64,000 nucleotides of DNA from Scytonema sp. UIC 10036. GTDB taxonomy: Bacteria > Cyanobacteriota > Cyanobacteriia > Cyanobacteriales > Nostocaceae. Position numbers and translations under genes: made by a program. Below the pieces are notes generated by a model. That model was not told the DNA's origin and ran no database searches. It was given only the letters and a program-made list of their open reading frames with translations. The stretch is from assembly GCF_009725235.1 (NCBI RefSeq), contig NZ_WJFC01000015.1, positions 1 to 64,000 on the forward strand, given 5' to 3'. This document shows positions 44,995 through 55,037 of the stretch, one piece after another (within the stretch, counting starts at the first letter, position 1; every line of letters begins with the position of its first letter).

Positions 44995-45338
44995 GAAATT
45001 GTCAATCGTCGAATCTAAATGAGAAGTTGTAACTTTGAAGAGCGACCCATATATTGAGCAATACGGTGAGTTATTGCCGATAGATAGTATATTTTGCAAC
45101 GCCTAGCTTAGCAAGTACGAATACATACTAACCGCAGTATAATCATGCTATTATGATTATGAGTGTCAAAAAAACAAATTCACAAGTATCGTATTTTGTC
45201 AAGTGAATTATTGTTGGGAGTAAAGCTTAGACCAGGTTAATGAGTTGCTAAACAAATAAAGACACAAAATGAGGTAAATTTACGGTTCACAGTTAGTACC
45301 AGCCAAATTTTTTATGAAATCTTGTGTAGAGGTTTATA
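44995..45338. other. Divergent promoter region
   Basis: AT-rich DNA between the Rpn gene and the Trypco1 operon. CATGCTATTATGATTATGAG (45146) has a local near-palindrome. No gene or strong repeat is seen. Confidence 0.5.
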
Positions 45339-45677
45339 GTGAAGCGCATAATTGATTTTCCATTAGAAAACGGTGACTCAATTCTTGTAGAGGTTGATCA
45401 GCCAGCAGCAATAGACAATCGCATTGGTTTACGAGATGAAATTGTGGAAAAGGCGAATCAGACTTTCGAGTCTGCCTTGGACAAAATCAAGCCTGTAGCA
45501 AATGTGATTCTCACTAAAGTACGTAGTTTACATCAGCCTGCAGATGAAGTAGAAGTCAAGTTTGGTGTCAAAATTGTTGCAGGGCTAGGGGCAGTAATTG
45601 CTTCCGGCAGTGGTGAGGTCAACTATGAAATTATCCTGAAGTGGAAACGGGAGTCAAAAGATGACCGTACCATTTGA
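45339..45677 (+). CDS. Trypsin-co-occurring domain 1 (Trypco1) protein
   Basis: 112 residues, GTG start. It matches the small beta-rich Trypco1 family (CU044_2847-type): IDFPLENGDSILVEVDQP at the N-terminus and VEVKFGVKIVAGLGAVIASGSGEVNYEIILKW at positions about 72-103. These proteins are encoded beside trypsin-like proteases in predicted NTP-dependent conflict systems and are thought to be substrates or regulators of the protease. Here the next gene overlaps it by 17 bp and does encode a trypsin-like protease, a strong contextual confirmation. Confidence 0.83.
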   Translation: MKRIIDFPLENGDSILVEVDQPAAIDNRIGLRDEIVEKANQTFESALDKIKPVANVILTKVRSLHQPADEVEVKFGVKIVAGLGAVIASGSGEVNYEIILKWKRESKDDRTI

Positions 45678-47295
45678 GTTATCAGTAGTTAGAATTTACT
45701 CAAACAATGGTCAAGTTGCGGGTGCTGGCTTCTTGGTTTCCCAAAAGCACATCCTGACTTGTGCTCATGTAGTAGCGAATGCTTTATCTCTTGCAGGAAC
45801 AATTGTTGAAAAACCAGAACAATCAATCAGCCTGGACTTTCCAATAGTAGCAGCAAAGAAGTTGTTCAAAGCTAAAGTCGTGTTCTGGCGACCAGTCAAT
45901 CCTAATGAATTTGCAGAAGACATTGCAGGATTAGAGCTAGAAACTGCACCACCTGACACAGCACAACCCGCGCAATTGGTATTTGCTGAAAACGTCTGGC
46001 GTCATCCTTTTCGAGTTTTGGGCTTTCCACGTAATCAATATGACGGGGCATGGGCTTCTGGAGAATTACGCGCTGGTATCAGTAACGGTTGGGTACAACT
46101 TGAGGATATAAAACAACAAGGTTATGCATTGGAGCAAGGCTTTAGTGGTGCTCCAATTTGGAATGAACACTTACAAGGCATAGCAGGAATGGCAGTGGCA
46201 GCAGAAATGAACCGATTAGAGACTAAAGCCGCTTTTATGATTCCAACGAAGGTGTTATGTGAAGCATGGTCTGAATTATCAAGTATTGTTCACTCAGAAA
46301 CCTGCACAGAACGCGAATTTCCTATTTTTGATCAAAATTTGTATTCTTCCTGCTACAAAGAAATTAAGAAATCAGGGGCATTACTGCGCGTAAAAGCTCC
46401 ATTGCACTGGGGGAAAACCTACTTAATAAAAGAGATTCTAGATTATGCGACTCAGCAAGGTTATCAAGCCGTAAGAGTGGACTTGAAGCAGGCGGAAAAA
46501 AAGGACTTTGATAGTCTAACGGGATTTTTAGAGTGGTTTTGTTTCTACATTTCTTGGAAACTGAATGTAGAAGAGAGAATTAATAAGTATTGGCAGAGTA
46601 GCTTGCCTCCAAAAATAAAATGTACAAACTACTTTCAAAAGTATTTATTGCAAGAAAATCAAACTCCTTTAGTTTTGGCATTAGATGATGTGGATTTGCT
46701 GTTCCCGTATAAAAGCATCGCGCATGAGTTCTTCTCAATGTTACGTAGTTGGCATGAAGACGCTAAGAGTTACCCTATTTGGCAAAAATTACGTTTGCTG
46801 CTTGCCTATTCTAAAGAAGATTTCGTTCCCCTGCACAATCATCAATCGCCATTTAATGTTGGTATAGCTATACAGTTGTCAGAACTCACTCTTATTCAAG
46901 TGCAAAACTTGGCACAGCGCTACCAACTTGATTGGAGTGAAAGGCAAGTTAACAGATTCATGGCTATGGTGGATGGGCATCCTTATCTAGTACGTTTGGG
47001 GCTAGATAGAATTGGACGAAAGGAACTGACACTAGAACAATTCTTGAAAATTGCACCTACTGAAGAAGGTTTATACTGTAACCATTTGTTAAGCCATTTA
47101 TCTAGATTAAAGGAAAATTCAGAACTAGAGGCAGCCATAAGGCAAGTAGTGTCAGATCATTCTCCAGTAAACCTTGACTCAACAGAAGCATCTAAATTAG
47201 TGAACATGGGACTAGTGAAGAGGAAAGCCAATGGAGTGGTGCCTTTTTGCGAATTGTATCGGCTGTATTTCAGTGCTCGCTTGAGGGTTAACTAA
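45661..47295 (+). CDS. Trypsin-like protease fused to AAA_35-type ATPase
   Basis: 544 residues. The N-terminal trypsin fold has a complete triad: His36 in LTCAHVV, Asp87 in FAEDIAGLEL, Ser162 in GFSGAPIW. After a linker (about 205-225) comes an AAA-like/STAND ATPase with a reduced P-loop PLHWGKTYL (Lys252) and Walker B LVLALDDVDLLF, then a winged-helix-like end. There is no signal peptide, so protease and ATPase act in the cytosol. The ATPase probably gates the protease after a trigger. It overlaps trypco1 by 17 bp and its stop abuts the next start (TAAATG), so the three genes are one translationally coupled operon. Confidence 0.87.
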   Translation: MTVPFELSVVRIYSNNGQVAGAGFLVSQKHILTCAHVVANALSLAGTIVEKPEQSISLDFPIVAAKKLFKAKVVFWRPVNPNEFAEDIAGLELETAPPDTAQPAQLVFAENVWRHPFRVLGFPRNQYDGAWASGELRAGISNGWVQLEDIKQQGYALEQGFSGAPIWNEHLQGIAGMAVAAEMNRLETKAAFMIPTKVLCEAWSELSSIVHSETCTEREFPIFDQNLYSSCYKEIKKSGALLRVKAPLHWGKTYLIKEILDYATQQGYQAVRVDLKQAEKKDFDSLTGFLEWFCFYISWKLNVEERINKYWQSSLPPKIKCTNYFQKYLLQENQTPLVLALDDVDLLFPYKSIAHEFFSMLRSWHEDAKSYPIWQKLRLLLAYSKEDFVPLHNHQSPFNVGIAIQLSELTLIQVQNLAQRYQLDWSERQVNRFMAMVDGHPYLVRLGLDRIGRKELTLEQFLKIAPTEEGLYCNHLLSHLSRLKENSELEAAIRQVVSDHSPVNLDSTEASKLVNMGLVKRKANGVVPFCELYRLYFSARLRVN

Positions 47296-49983
47296 ATGAG
47301 TGACATACCAGACTCAAACTATGAATATCAAGTTGGGGGAAGTTTACCGTTTAATGCTCCCACCTATGTGACACGGCAGGCAGATGATGAATTATTCAAC
47401 AAGTTGAAAGCAGGAGAATTCTGCTATGTTCTAAACTCGCGACAAATGGGTAAATCGAGCTTGCGGGTAAGAACTATGCAAAGGTTGCAGGCAGAGGAGA
47501 TTGCTTGTGCTGGAATTGATATTACCGCAATCGGTACTCAGGGTGTTACCCCTGACCAATGGTATGCAGGTGTAATTGAACTTTTGGCTACGAGTCTAAA
47601 ACTTGATAAATTTAACATGGATATCTGGTGGAAAAATCAAAAATTGCTACCTCCAGTACAGCGATTGAGTAAATTTATTGAAGAGGAACTGCTAAGTTCT
47701 ATTTATAAAAAGATCGTCATTTTTGTAGATGAAATTGATAGTGTTCTCAGTCTAACTTTTTCGACTGAGGATTTTTTTGCCTTGATTCGATTCTGTTATA
47801 ACCAACGTGCTGAGAAGCCAGAATATAAACGCCTCACATTTTGTCTTTTAGGAGTAGCAACTCCCTCTGATTTGATTCAAGACAAACAGCGCACACCATT
47901 TAATATTGGTCAAGCTATTGAACTCAAAGGGTTCAGTGAAAATGAAGCCAAGTCTTTGGCTCAGGGATTAGATGGTAAAGTTAGCGAGCCGCAAAAGAAG
48001 CTGAAGGAGGTTTTGGAATGGACTGGTGGTCAACCCTTTCTAAGTCAAAAGCTTTGCAAACTCATCCTAGATGATAAACAGAGATTGTCTGTAGAGAAAT
48101 TAGTGCGATCGGGTGTTATTGAAAATTGGCAATCTCAGGACGATCCGGAGCATTTGAGGACAATCAGTAATCGAATTTTAATCAATAAGCATGCAGAACG
48201 GTTGTTAAGGCTATATCAGCAAATTTTACAAAAGAAAGAAATTGGAGAAGATAACAGTCCGGAGCAAATGGAGTTGCGACTGTCAGGTTTGGTAGTTAAG
48301 CAAAATGGCAAGTTAAGAGTTTATAACCGCATTTATGAGTCTGTTTTTGACCATAACTGGATTAATCAGACGTTAGCTAATTTACGACCTTACACTAAGG
48401 AACTTGCAGCCTGGTTAAATTCCAATAGTCAGGATAAATCACATCTATTGCGTGGACAGAAATTACGAGAAGCTCAAAAATGGCAAAAAGGTAAAGAATT
48501 ACTTGTTCAAGATTATCAATTTTTAAATGCTAGCCAAGAATTGGCAACACGAAAGCAGCAACGTTTGCTCTCAGTGCTTACTCCAATACTACTACTACTA
48601 ATTCCAGTACTAGGGTGGCTCTATTGGTCTTCATTTGTTACCAATCAATCACCTCCTCAACCACCAAGACAGGAACCATTAGAACCGCAACAGTCAATAT
48701 CAGCATTTTTTAGCCAAGGTGAGCATACTCTCTTTAGTGGAAATGAAAACGTAAATCGTGAACGCGGTTCTGAAGCTTTCAGAAAAAAAGATTATAAACA
48801 AGCTGTTAAGTATTTTCAAAGCGCTATAGAAGCCTTTCCTTACGATCCAGAGTTACAAATTTTTTACAACAATGCCAAAGCACATGAAAAAGGAAATCCA
48901 GTCACTCTGGCAATTGTCTTACCTATAGCTACTAGAAGAGAAATTTCTCAAGAACTCTTGCGAGGAGTTGCACAGGCACAAGATGGTTTCAACAGTTCGG
49001 ATGCAGAAAACACTCGATTGTTAAATATTGTAATTGCCGATGATAAGAATGAGCCAACTCAATCTCAAAAAATTGCTCAAAAACTCGCTAAAGACCAAAA
49101 GGTTCTAGGAGTTATTGGACACTACACTAGCACAAATAGTCAAGCTGCACTACCTGAGTATGAAAAAGCTGGTCTAGCTATGATTGCTCAAAGCACAAGT
49201 ACTTCACTAAGTGGGCTAAAGAATAAAGTCTTTTTTAGAGCAGTACCTTCTGATAAAGAAATGGCTACAAAATTAGCTGATTATGCTAACCAAAAGGGCT
49301 ATCAAAAAGTGATTATTTTCTATAATCAAGGTGATATTTATAGTCAGAGCTTAAAGAAAGAGTTTGAACAATCATTTAAAGGCAGAGGTGGAAAAGTTGT
49401 AGAAAATATAGATTTGGCTCTTCCTACACTCAATACTTCTAACAAAGACTTTTTCAGTACTTATCTGAATAAAGCAGATGGAGTTGTTTTGTTTCCGAAA
49501 ACACAATCCATTTCCGTGGCGCTTGAAATTGCTCGCGCTCAATTAAAAAACCTAGGAAGCAAGAAGTTGCCTCTATTAGGTGGAGATGCTTTGTACGATC
49601 CAGAGATTTTGAAGTCAGGCAGAGAAGCTGTTGAAGATTTAGTTCTCGCTATACCCTGGTTTGCAGAAGCAGAAAACTCAAAAAAATTTGCAGGTCAAGC
49701 TAGGGACAAATGGGGAGGACAAATTAGCTGGCGCACCGCAGCTACTTATGATGCAACTCAAGCTTTTATTCAAGCTTTATCTATGTCCAAATCCAGCAAT
49801 CTATCTCGCCAGACTGTCTTGAAAAATCTTAAATCTCTTAAAATTTCACAGCAGGACACTGCAGGATATCCACTCCAGTTCGATCAAGAAGGTGAGCGCA
49901 AACAAGAACCTGCTCTTGTCAAAGTAGTGAGAGGTAGTGGTGGTCCCCAGGAAAGTGGATTTAAATTTGAACACGTTAAGTAG
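47296..49983 (+). CDS. AAA_35 ATPase fused to membrane-anchored periplasmic-binding receptor
   Basis: 895 residues. The N-terminal AAA-like ATPase has P-loop SRQMGKSSL (about 48-56) and Walker B IVIFVDEIDSV (about 140-150), followed by a winged-helix region. A single transmembrane helix at about 424-445 (LLSVLTPILLLLIPVLGWLYW) is followed by a Pro-rich spacer, a TPR-like helix pair (about 490-535, FRKKDYKQAVKYFQSAIEAF), and a type-1 periplasmic-binding (Peripla_BP_6, branched-chain amino-acid receptor-like) domain from NPVTLAIVLPI to the C-terminus. The layout implies outside ligand sensing and inside ATPase switching. It begins at the base after the protease stop codon. Confidence 0.87.
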   Translation: MSDIPDSNYEYQVGGSLPFNAPTYVTRQADDELFNKLKAGEFCYVLNSRQMGKSSLRVRTMQRLQAEEIACAGIDITAIGTQGVTPDQWYAGVIELLATSLKLDKFNMDIWWKNQKLLPPVQRLSKFIEEELLSSIYKKIVIFVDEIDSVLSLTFSTEDFFALIRFCYNQRAEKPEYKRLTFCLLGVATPSDLIQDKQRTPFNIGQAIELKGFSENEAKSLAQGLDGKVSEPQKKLKEVLEWTGGQPFLSQKLCKLILDDKQRLSVEKLVRSGVIENWQSQDDPEHLRTISNRILINKHAERLLRLYQQILQKKEIGEDNSPEQMELRLSGLVVKQNGKLRVYNRIYESVFDHNWINQTLANLRPYTKELAAWLNSNSQDKSHLLRGQKLREAQKWQKGKELLVQDYQFLNASQELATRKQQRLLSVLTPILLLLIPVLGWLYWSSFVTNQSPPQPPRQEPLEPQQSISAFFSQGEHTLFSGNENVNRERGSEAFRKKDYKQAVKYFQSAIEAFPYDPELQIFYNNAKAHEKGNPVTLAIVLPIATRREISQELLRGVAQAQDGFNSSDAENTRLLNIVIADDKNEPTQSQKIAQKLAKDQKVLGVIGHYTSTNSQAALPEYEKAGLAMIAQSTSTSLSGLKNKVFFRAVPSDKEMATKLADYANQKGYQKVIIFYNQGDIYSQSLKKEFEQSFKGRGGKVVENIDLALPTLNTSNKDFFSTYLNKADGVVLFPKTQSISVALEIARAQLKNLGSKKLPLLGGDALYDPEILKSGREAVEDLVLAIPWFAEAENSKKFAGQARDKWGGQISWRTAATYDATQAFIQALSMSKSSNLSRQTVLKNLKSLKISQQDTAGYPLQFDQEGERKQEPALVKVVRGSGGPQESGFKFEHVK

Positions 49984-50249
49984 TGAGGATATCTGTAAAG
50001 ATATATTGTCGTTGAGGGCAGTGCCAAGAATAAAATTGTTTCTGGAAAATACTCGCATTTTTACTATATTTTGTTCCGATTCAATAATCGGCGTAAGCAT
50101 TAAGAAAGAAGAATTCTACAAAACGAGAAAAAAATTTTTCAATAATTTCCGTTCTTAGAGATAGCACTCGCACTGCTATAGCCCATATGTTGAAAAATCT
50201 GCTTTGATACTGTTTTTTTAACTACAAAATAAGAAAAAATTAAAATTTA

Positions 50250-51965
50250 TTAAAACAAAAAGTATCTTTGCGCCATTGGCAAAACCGTTGCTGGTTCGCA
50301 TATCAATAATTCGCCATCCGCCCTGACTTCATAGGTTTCTGGATCGACCTCAATACTCGGTAACGCATCATTTAATTTCATATCTCGCTTACTCAACTGG
50401 CGCGTCCCGGAAACAGCAACGACTTGCTTTTTCAAACCCAACTGACTCTTAATCTCCCTGTCTAGCGCGACTTGAGAAACAAACGTGAAAGACGTAGCGT
50501 GACGCGCACCAGCGAAACTGCCAAACATGGGACGCATATGCACTGGTTGAGGAGTGGGAATACTAGCATTCGCATCGCCCATTTGCGCCCATGCGATCGC
50601 ACCTCCTTTCACAACTATCTCTGGCTTCACCCCAAAAAACGCCGGACGCCACAAACACAGATCGGCTAGCTTTCCCTCTTCCACCGACCCCACATATTGA
50701 GCAATACCGTGAGTTATTGCCGGATTAATAGTATACTTAGCAACATATCTTTTCGCTCGGAAATTATCGGCTCTTTGTCCTTCAGCACTTTGATTGAGTT
50801 CTCCTCGTTGTACCTTCATCTTATGGGCGGTTTGCCATGTACGAATAATCACCTCTCCTACCCGTCCCATGGCTTGGGAATCAGAGGAAATCATGCTAAA
50901 TGCGCCCAAGTCGTGCAGAATATCCTCAGCAGCAATAGTTTCTCGACGAATGCGGGATTCAGCAAACGCCACATCCTCAGCAATTGCGGGATCGAGGTGA
51001 TGGCAAACCATCAGCATATCAAGGTGTTCGTCCAAAGTATTGACAGTGTAAGGACGTGTGGGATTGGTAGAAGATGGTAGGACATTGGCTTCCCCACACA
51101 CTTTGATGATGTCTGGCGCGTGTCCCCCTCCAGCGCCTTCAGTATGATAAGTGTGGATAACACGATTCTTAAAAGCAGCGATAGTATCTTCCACAAATCC
51201 TGCTTCGTTTAGGGTATCGGTATGAATCGCAACCTGTACGTCATACTCATCAGCTACACTAAGACAAGTATCAATTGCTGCGGGAGTCGTTCCCCAATCT
51301 TCATGCAATTTTAAAGCGATCGCACCCGCTTCCACTTGTTCTACCAATCCTTGAGGTTGGCTGGCATTCCCTTTACCCAAAAACCCCAAATTCACTGGAA
51401 AAGCATCAGCAGCTTGCAGCATTCGATACATATTCCAAGGTCCTGGGGTGCAAGTCGTTGCGTTTGTACCCGTAGCGGGACCAGTTCCACCACCTATCAT
51501 TGTAGTGATACCGGATGCGATCGCAACTTCAATCTGTTGGGGACAAATAAAATGAATATGGGTGTCAATCCCCCCCGCCGTGAGAATCATACCTTCCCCA
51601 GCCAGTGCTTCCGTTCCAGGACCAATAATAATATCTACATTATCTTGAATATAAGGATTTCCAGCTTTACCAATTTTAAATATCTTGCCATCTTTAATAC
51701 CGATATCCGCCTTGACAATTCCCCACCAATCAAGAATCAAAGCATTTGTAATCACTAAATCCACTGCACCATCAGCATTAGAAATAGGTGATTGTCCCAT
51801 CCCATCACGAATAACTTTACCGCCACCAAACTTGACTTCATCGCCATAAGTTGTTAAGTCTTGTTCGACTTCGATCAGTAATTCCGTATCAGCCAGTCGG
51901 ATGCGATCGCCCACTGTCGGACCAAAAGTTTCTGCATAGGCGCGACGATCCATTCTGTAACTCAT
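50250..51965 (-). CDS. ureC: Urease alpha subunit
   Basis: 571 residues from ATG 51965; the frame upstream (to 52004) is not needed. Nickel and active-site residues are all in place: [10 protein letters not shown], the carbamylated Lys in [34 protein letters not shown], the flap MVCHHLDP and Asp in SSDSQAMGR. It hydrolyses urea to ammonia and carbamate. Last gene of ureD-ureA-ureB-ureC on the minus strand. The accessory genes ureE, ureF and ureG are not in the window. Confidence 0.97.
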   Translation of the reverse strand: MSYRMDRRAYAETFGPTVGDRIRLADTELLIEVEQDLTTYGDEVKFGGGKVIRDGMGQSPISNADGAVDLVITNALILDWWGIVKADIGIKDGKIFKIGKAGNPYIQDNVDIIIGPGTEALAGEGMILTAGGIDTHIHFICPQQIEVAIASGITTMIGGGTGPATGTNATTCTPGPWNMYRMLQAADAFPVNLGFLGKGNASQPQGLVEQVEAGAIALKLHEDWGTTPAAIDTCLSVADEYDVQVAIHTDTLNEAGFVEDTIAAFKNRVIHTYHTEGAGGGHAPDIIKVCGEANVLPSSTNPTRPYTVNTLDEHLDMLMVCHHLDPAIAEDVAFAESRIRRETIAAEDILHDLGAFSMISSDSQAMGRVGEVIIRTWQTAHKMKVQRGELNQSAEGQRADNFRAKRYVAKYTINPAITHGIAQYVGSVEEGKLADLCLWRPAFFGVKPEIVVKGGAIAWAQMGDANASIPTPQPVHMRPMFGSFAGARHATSFTFVSQVALDREIKSQLGLKKQVVAVSGTRQLSKRDMKLNDALPSIEVDPETYEVRADGELLICEPATVLPMAQRYFLF

Positions 51966-52029
51966 TGTTAAGTCCTCAAAATATGAAACCGCAGATGAAC
52001 GCACCCTCGACGCTCATGGAAGAGAGTTT

Positions 52030-52341
52030 TTACGTATTAAGCGCTCCGTTAACTTTGGCGTTAAACCCATAGACTTGACGGCTACCCACTAAAGGAACTA
52101 GCGAAACCTCTTTATCATCACCCGGTTCAAAACGAACAGCTGTTCCTGCAGGAATATCAAGACGCATTCCCCGTGCTTGTTCCCTATCAAAACTCAACGC
52201 AGCATTCACTTCATAAAAATGGAAATGAGAACCAACTTGTATCGGTCTATCACCTATATTAGACACCCGCAATAGTACAGTAGGACGACCCACATTCAAC
52301 TCAATTTCCCCTTCTCCTACAATAACTTCCCCTGGAATCAT
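52030..52341 (-). CDS. ureB: Urease beta subunit
   Basis: 103 residues. Typical Ure[17 protein letters not shown] at the start, then [17 protein letters not shown] and [10 protein letters not shown]. Separate small beta and gamma subunits are the usual bacterial plan. It is 64 bp upstream of ureC and separated from ureA by a gap filled with a 26-bp repeat. Confidence 0.97.
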   Translation of the reverse strand: MIPGEVIVGEGEIELNVGRPTVLLRVSNIGDRPIQVGSHFHFYEVNAALSFDREQARGMRLDIPAGTAVRFEPGDDKEVSLVPLVGSRQVYGFNAKVNGALNT

Positions 52342-52346
52342 ACCTT

Positions 52347-52372
52347 CTTAGCGCCTTTGCGTCTTTGCGTGA
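52347..52372. repeat. 26-bp repeat CACGCAAAGACGCAAAGGCG family, copy 1
   Basis: It fills the 34-bp ureA-ureB gap. An exact inverted copy lies at 54335-54360, on the other side of ureD and the methyltransferase gene. Confidence 0.85.
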
Positions 52373-52375
52373 TAC

Positions 52376-52678
52376 TTATCTTATCGGACTATGCACAGTC
52401 ACCAACTTTGTCCCATCAGGAAAAGTTGCTTCCACCTGTACATCATGAATCATTTCTGGTACACCTTCCATCACATCATCCTGTGATAACAGAGTTGTAC
52501 CATAACTCATTAATTCTGCCACTGTTTGCCCATCCCTTGCACCCTCCAAAATAGCAGCAGAAATATAGGCGACGGCTTCCGGATAATTCAACTTCAACCC
52601 CCTAGCCTTACGCCTTTCCGCTAACAGCGCCGCCGTAAAAATTAATAACTTATCCTTTTCCTGCGGTGTCAGTTGCAT
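52376..52678 (-). CDS. ureA: Urease gamma subunit
   Basis: 100 residues, starting [23 protein letters not shown] and containing [24 protein letters not shown] and [33 protein letters not shown] UreA sequence. It assembles with UreB and UreC into the apo-urease trimer. It lies 12 bp downstream of ureD. Confidence 0.97.
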   Translation of the reverse strand: MQLTPQEKDKLLIFTAALLAERRKARGLKLNYPEAVAYISAAILEGARDGQTVAELMSYGTTLLSQDDVMEGVPEMIHDVQVEATFPDGTKLVTVHSPIR

Positions 52679-52690
52679 CCCCTACCTCTC

Positions 52691-53587
52691 TTATACAAAC
52701 CAAACTCTTGGTACACAACCACCACGAGCCAACACAGATCGACGCAGCAATTGCCACACAGCCGTAAACCAGTTTCTCACCTCCGTTGTTCCAGAACCAC
52801 GGTATCGACACAATAATCCACATGGGAGACGAGTTACACCAGCTGAGGGAGTAGGGGATAAGAAAAGAGTACGTGCTTTTTGTACCAATTCTTGTGAAAC
52901 TTCTTGCCCAATGTACACCAAACTACCAGTCACTGGTTGCCCTGCCAATCCATGGGGACTGTGAAAAACTTCTTCACTCCCCGGTAACCATTGTCTGTCA
53001 ATCCATAAAGGAACTCCCTGCTGCCAAACTTCTGTATGCGATCGCCACTCTCCAATGCAAAACTTTTCCCCCCTAGCACTCCTTCCAAACCGCGTAATTT
53101 CCCAGCCTATCCAGTTCGCTGCCGTAGATAATTCTACCCGCAAATCTTGTCGATATATTGCACCGTTAAAAACGATTGTTTCTTGAGGGAGCCACTCCAA
53201 ACAAGCACCTGCATCCACTTGAATATCAATATTTTGTCTTGCTTGTGCGCCGTTACTTCGATAAATTTTACTGGCTGCTGCTGTTGTGATGAGTGCTTGG
53301 GCGCTTGGTTGGAGATGGACTTTGCAAAAGAGGCGATCGCCACCCACAACACCCCCAGCTGTATGTAAAATTACACTATGACAAATTTCTTGTCCTTCTG
53401 GATAAAAGGGGCGCTGCACCTTAAGTGGTGCTATATTTTGATTGTGAATGAGTGTTGTTCTACCTTGGCGTTGAGCATACACCAAGTCTAGTTCGCCATG
53501 CCATCCATTTACAGATCGTGTCGTGGTTGAATAATTAGGTTGATTCACGAATGGTTTATACTTTTTTTGCCAAGATAATATAATCAT
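52691..53587 (-). CDS. ureD: Urease accessory protein UreD (UreH)
   Basis: 298 residues. Family features are NGWHGELDLVYAQRQGRTTL, VILHTAGGVVGGDRL, the AASKIYRS segment and ECLEWLPQETIVF-type sequence. UreD is the scaffold for nickel insertion into urease with UreF and UreG. The ORF start at 53587 overlaps the upstream methyltransferase-like gene by 32 bp; a GTG at 53548 would remove the overlap and still keep the conserved domain. Confidence 0.93.
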   Translation of the reverse strand: MIILSWQKKYKPFVNQPNYSTTTRSVNGWHGELDLVYAQRQGRTTLIHNQNIAPLKVQRPFYPEGQEICHSVILHTAGGVVGGDRLFCKVHLQPSAQALITTAAASKIYRSNGAQARQNIDIQVDAGACLEWLPQETIVFNGAIYRQDLRVELSTAANWIGWEITRFGRSARGEKFCIGEWRSHTEVWQQGVPLWIDRQWLPGSEEVFHSPHGLAGQPVTGSLVYIGQEVSQELVQKARTLFLSPTPSAGVTRLPCGLLCRYRGSGTTEVRNWFTAVWQLLRRSVLARGGCVPRVWFV

Positions 53588-54296
53588 CTAATACATAATT
53601 TGACTCATACTTCTGACCCAAATACTGCTGAAGTAGTGAAGTCATGTGCATTTGTTTGGGTAATTTTTCTTTAGCGTGTTTTATAAACTCCACACCTCCC
53701 AAAGGAGTTCTCAACTCGGTTGATGTTAAATACTTATACCACACTAACTCTAAACCCAGCTCCTCTATAAATTTTTTGACCACGCTTTTTTCTTGTTCGT
53801 GGTCTTCACTTCGTTTTGTTTGGTAAGCTTTAAATAACTTTTTATCTTGAATAATTAAAATTGCATAACCTTCGGGCTTTAAACTATGAGAAATTATTTT
53901 ATTATAGATAATTTTCGCTTGAGTATTTTTTTCAATATCGCTAAAAAAACAATGAGAAATGACTGTAAAATCAAAAAAATCTTGCGGTATATTGCTCGAT
54001 GAAGCATTCCAAGTTAAGAGGTCATCTGTTACAAAACGGAAGTAGGCATTCACTGGAGTTTTTCGAGATTCTATATATCGTCTCCAAAACTGTAGCCCTC
54101 GAAATTGGAAGGTATCTTGTTTCTCTAAAGAGTAATAAGATATATGCATTTTTGGAATTTGAAAGAACCCGCTTGTACTTTGGAGAAACAAGGCTAGACC
54201 ATAAGCGACAGTTGCGGGACCTGCTGCAACATCTAGGATTTTCATGTTAGTTGGTAGTAAACTAGCCTGGTATACAAAATACCTTGGTTTCGGCAT
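53556..54296 (-). CDS. SAM-dependent methyltransferase-like protein
   Basis: 246 residues. Motif I is KILDVAAGPATVAYGLALFL, beginning only 19 residues from the start, so the N-terminus is short or truncated. Later segments FFDFTVISHCFF (motif IV-like) and LKPEGYAILIIQDKK (motif VI-like) fit a Rossmann methyltransferase. Substrate unknown. It overlaps ureD at its 3' end and may be co-transcribed with the urease genes, although such a gene is not a usual urease partner. Confidence 0.65.
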   Translation of the reverse strand: MPKPRYFVYQASLLPTNMKILDVAAGPATVAYGLALFLQSTSGFFQIPKMHISYYSLEKQDTFQFRGLQFWRRYIESRKTPVNAYFRFVTDDLLTWNASSSNIPQDFFDFTVISHCFFSDIEKNTQAKIIYNKIISHSLKPEGYAILIIQDKKLFKAYQTKRSEDHEQEKSVVKKFIEELGLELVWYKYLTSTELRTPLGGVEFIKHAKEKLPKQMHMTSLLQQYLGQKYESNYVLDDYIILAKKV

Positions 54297-54334
54297 TTGT
54301 AGACCTGCTATGATGTATTAATTTAATGATAAGC

Positions 54335-54360
54335 TCACGCAAAGACGCAAAGGCGCTAAG
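54335..54360. repeat. 26-bp repeat CACGCAAAGACGCAAAGGCG family, copy 2
   Basis: Exact inverse of 52347-52372. It directly precedes the aminotransferase relic. Confidence 0.85.
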
Positions 54361-54390
54361 ATTGAGTATGTTCTGCTTGTTCTTCAGTCA

Positions 54391-54531
54391 CCTTTTTCTC
54401 TCGAGCATTTTTATGCTTCATCTACGGTTAAAGCAGGCTTGATTTTTGGATATGGTGCTATTGAGGTTGACGAAATTAATGTAGGGTTGGATGTGTTGAG
54501 AAAAATTTTTCCAAAAAATGAAAAAATATAA
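54391..54531 (+). pseudogene. C-terminal relic of a PLP-dependent aminotransferase (MocR/GntR type)
   Basis: 46 codons plus stop, reading PFSLEHFYASSTVKAGLIFG then GAIEVDEINVGLDVLRKIF. This is the typical C-terminal end of MocR-type or class I/II aminotransferase-like regulators (KAGLIFGYGAIE). The rest of the gene is gone, cut off by the 26-bp repeat just upstream. The remaining bases between 54297 and 54650 show no gene. Confidence 0.55.
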
Positions 54532-54650
54532 TGAACCGTACCAGGCGCAAAGGATGCTGAGGGAGAAGGGAGAAGAGTGCGATCGCAATTAATTGTTCAA
54601 TAATAAGAATTTATTATCTAGCACAACTTCTATAGATACTGCACTCTCCT

Positions 54651-55037
54651 CTACACTGAACTACTTATTTGTTCATTTGTTATTACCTGCAAAGCCAAAG
54701 ATGCAGCCTCCACAACATTTGCCCATTTAGAAGAATTGATATACTCTTCGTCTGACATTTCTGTTCCATGCACCTCAAAAACTTGCTCTATAGCAGTGCA
54801 AACTGCTGCAATCAAACGAGCTTCTTTTTCGTTTTCAAGTATTACTCCAATTGCTGCATTTGTGTTTTCTGCCAAAATCGTATCATCAAAGAGAAAATGT
54901 ACTGCTTCATCAAAGCTATCATAAAGAACTCCTGCTGGATAATTATGGTTAATCCAGGCTTTCTGTTGGTATTCCCTACTTGCTAAATTGCGAAGAGTTT
55001 CTAATAATTTTTCTCTCATCTTAGGATATTGCACCAT
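54651..55037 (-). CDS. Small soluble protein, possibly SCO4402-like
   Basis: 128 residues, MVQYPKMREKLLETLRNLASREYQQKAW at the N-terminus (positions 1-28), followed by an acidic, mostly helical domain (FDEAVHFLFDDTILAE, EARLIAAVCTAIEQVFE, WANVVEAASLALQVI). It resembles a family annotated as SCO4402-like, sometimes found as an orphan or immunity-type protein, but I am not sure. No operon partner. It is read divergently from the large receptor/kinase operon. Confidence 0.55.
   Translation of the reverse strand: MVQYPKMREKLLETLRNLASREYQQKAWINHNYPAGVLYDSFDEAVHFLFDDTILAENTNAAIGVILENEKEARLIAAVCTAIEQVFEVHGTEMSDEEYINSSKWANVVEAASLALQVITNEQISSSV

Noticed and set aside
50697..51758. Plus-strand ORFs opposite ureC
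   Set aside because: ureC is intact with all active-site residues, so these are antisense shadows.
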